Assembly: GCA_036275915.1 (NCBI GenBank)
Contig: DASUCV010000011.1
Coordinates: 186,001-250,000 of the forward strand
Source: Candidatus Polarisedimenticolaceae bacterium
GTDB lineage: Bacteria > Acidobacteriota > Polarisedimenticolia > Polarisedimenticolales > DASRJG01
Length of the DNA: 64,000 bases
Reading direction: 5' to 3'
Made by a program: the position numbers and the translations under genes
In this document: piece after piece, positions 63,109-64,000 of the stretch
Layout of the letters: every line of letters starts with the position of its first letter
Position numbering within the stretch: position 1 is the stretch's first letter
Notes under the pieces: generated by a model
What the model was told of the DNA's origin: nothing
The model's database searches: none
What the model saw: only the letters and a program-made list of their open reading frames with translations

Positions 63109-63740
63109 CGTCCCGCCCGCGCCTCGAGCCGCCTACGGAGCCGTCTCAGGCATTTCGCCTCGATCTGCCGCACGCGCTCGCGCGACAACCCCTGAAGGAC
63201 GCCGATCGCCGCGAGGGTCATCGGCGGCTCGCCGTCGAGCCCGAAGCGGCGGACGAGCACGGAGCGCCAGAGCGGGGGAAGCTCGCGCGCCAACTCGGTC
63301 ACGACGCTCGCCGCCTCGTCGAGGAGCAGGCTCTGGAGCGGCGGCACGGCGGCTTCGTCGGAGAGCACGTCGCTCCAACGGTGCGCGGCGCCCGGAGAGA
63401 CGATGTCGTCGAGCGACACGTCCCCGCGCGAGCGCCGGTTGAACGGCCGCGACCCCGGGCGGCGCACGACGCAGGCGTGACGCGCGATGAACGTCTGCAT
63501 GCGTCGGCGCGCCCACCACGCCGCGTAGGTCAGGAACTGGACGCCGCGCGTCGGGTCGAAGCGCAGCGCCGCGTCGAAGAGACCGATGCGCCCTTCCGCC
63601 TCGAGGTCCTCGCGCGCGACGCCGGAGCTGTGGAACTCCCTTGCGATCCAGGAAACGAAGTTGACGCCGGACAGCGCGGCGACCCATGCCTCTCGGGTCG
63701 CTGCGGGAGCCGTCCGACGTTCGTCGATCGACTCGCTCAT
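62880..63740 (-). CDS. sigma-70 family RNA polymerase sigma factor
   Basis: A sigma factor of the RpoH/RpoS-like group (286 aa). Region 2 has REDLEAEGRIGLFDAALRFDPTRG and FLTYAAWWARRRMQ; region 3 is REL-type (FNRRSRGDVSLDD); region 4 has PPLWRSVLVRRFGLDGE and GLSRERVRQIEAKCLRRL. The last ~80 residues, after region 4, are Thr/Pro/Met-rich and have no similarity. They are read from DNA antisense to the 3' end of the symporter gene (62880-63108). The ATG has a GGGGGG site. Its target promoters are not visible. Confidence 0.85.
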   Translation of the reverse strand: MSESIDERRTAPAATREAWVAALSGVNFVSWIAREFHSSGVAREDLEAEGRIGLFDAALRFDPTRGVQFLTYAAWWARRRMQTFIARHACVVRRPGSRPFNRRSRGDVSLDDIVSPGAAHRWSDVLSDEAAVPPLQSLLLDEAASVVTELARELPPLWRSVLVRRFGLDGEPPMTLAAIGVLQGLSRERVRQIEAKCLRRLRRRLEARAGRQARSPREITTAAAKSPLTLSVVRHMSRNRSTPKIMPMPSGGTPTMPRMSATTGSEPAGTPAVPMPPSTQIPTTII

Positions 63741-63845
63741 GACATCCCCCCTTGCCTCGACTATCTAACCCGTCACGCTGCCGGCGCGAAAGCAAGAAGA
63801 CGTGGGCGAGGAGGAATGTGCGGATATCAGATCCGCACGTGAGAA

Positions 63846-63899
63846 GAGGAGGACAGCTTCCAAGACCTGGAATGCGGAGTATTGGAAGCTGTCCCCTCT
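63846..63899 (+). repeat. palindromic repeat near right edge
   Basis: Arms AGGACAGCTTCCAA (left, 63850-63863) and TTGGAAGCTGTCCCCTCT (right, 63882-63899) pair with one mismatch/indel in the AGGGG end. It is the same family as 21644 and 26950, here with TTGG inner ends and an 18-base loop, and it directly abuts the stop of the minus-strand gene fragment at 63901. Confidence 0.85.
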
Positions 63900-63900
63900 C

Positions 63901-64000
63901 CTACCGATGTTTTCCAGCGGGGTCGAAGCGCTTCATTCCGGAGGCAAGGCGTACCGCGAGGACGCCCTTCGGTTCGAGCGCCCACGACGAAGGCTCGTCG
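63901..64000 (-). CDS. C-terminal fragment of an unknown protein (off right edge)
   Basis: A minus-strand frame open to the window edge ends LASGMKRFDPAGKHR and a TAG at 63903-63901 (about 32 codons seen). Its stop is one base from the palindromic repeat, matching the placing of the other copies next to stop codons. The fragment is too short to identify. Confidence 0.4.
   Translation of the reverse strand, partial: DEPSSWALEPKGVLAVRLASGMKRFDPAGKHR

Overview
The window is about 70% GC with tightly packed genes. Many neighbours overlap as ATGA or GTGA, and several starts are GTG or TTG. The gene mix points to Acidobacteriota, perhaps a Thermoanaerobaculia-like lineage: an acidobacterial-type ECF sigma factor beside a TPR serine/threonine kinase, a propeller-sensor histidine kinase, TPR sulfatases, FG-GAP and Cys-rich secreted proteins, and a bacterial kynurenine pathway. 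This is inferred from gene content; no rRNA or other taxonomic marker is present, and I saw no tRNA, CRISPR array or classical insertion sequence.

Layout. 1-3.5 kb: a minus-strand operon of unknown function ending in an Lgt-like membrane protein cut by the left edge. 3.9-7.6 kb: an Asp/Glu racemase, then an ATP-grasp / flavin monooxygenase / nitroreductase operon preceded by a Cys-Cys-Cys leader peptide and a terminator. 7.7-17.9 kb: housekeeping and regulatory genes (YqeY, SpoIIE-type phosphatase, a receiver protein, MgtE, Fpg, TsaC/Sua5, metallophosphoesterase) plus a frameshifted PQQ-repeat gene. 18-23.8 kb: a minus-strand TPM / Tim44-like / propeller histidine kinase / LuxR regulator string. 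24.4-30.7 kb: the kynurenine operon (haaO, ACMSD, kynU, kmo, tryptophan dioxygenase, a desaturase, kynB). 30.8-38 kb: a 14-repeat FG-GAP exoprotein, ECF sigma factor and TPR kinase. 38-43.4 kb: a minus-strand operon of two membrane (glycosyltransferase-like) proteins and a TPR sulfatase interrupted by an amber codon. 43.5-45.8 kb: a second two-component system. 46-54.5 kb: a 2798-residue subtilisin-like exoprotein with 16.5 Cys-rich repeats and a strong terminator. 54.6-57.1 kb: two Uma2-type nucleases, a VOC protein and a pilin-like membrane protein. 57.1-59.8 kb: the lower tryptophan pathway (RidA-type 2-aminomuconate deaminase, semialdehyde dehydrogenase, SDR). 59.9-64 kb: methyltransferase, metallopeptidase, cation symporter, sigma-70 factor and a gene fragment.

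How it works together. The two kynurenine blocks together encode tryptophan to 2-aminomuconate and its deamination, about 28 kb apart. The monooxygenase operon looks like sulfur scavenging controlled by cysteine supply, judging from its leader. Two exoproteins share a C-terminal module ending in Thr-Cys-Pro, which suggests a common secretion or anchoring route.

A palindromic repeat (arms containing ggggacagcttcc) occurs three times, plus one diverged relative. Three of the four sites sit next to stop codons. One copy encodes the N-terminus of a histidine kinase and one is an in-frame 51-bp insertion in kynU.
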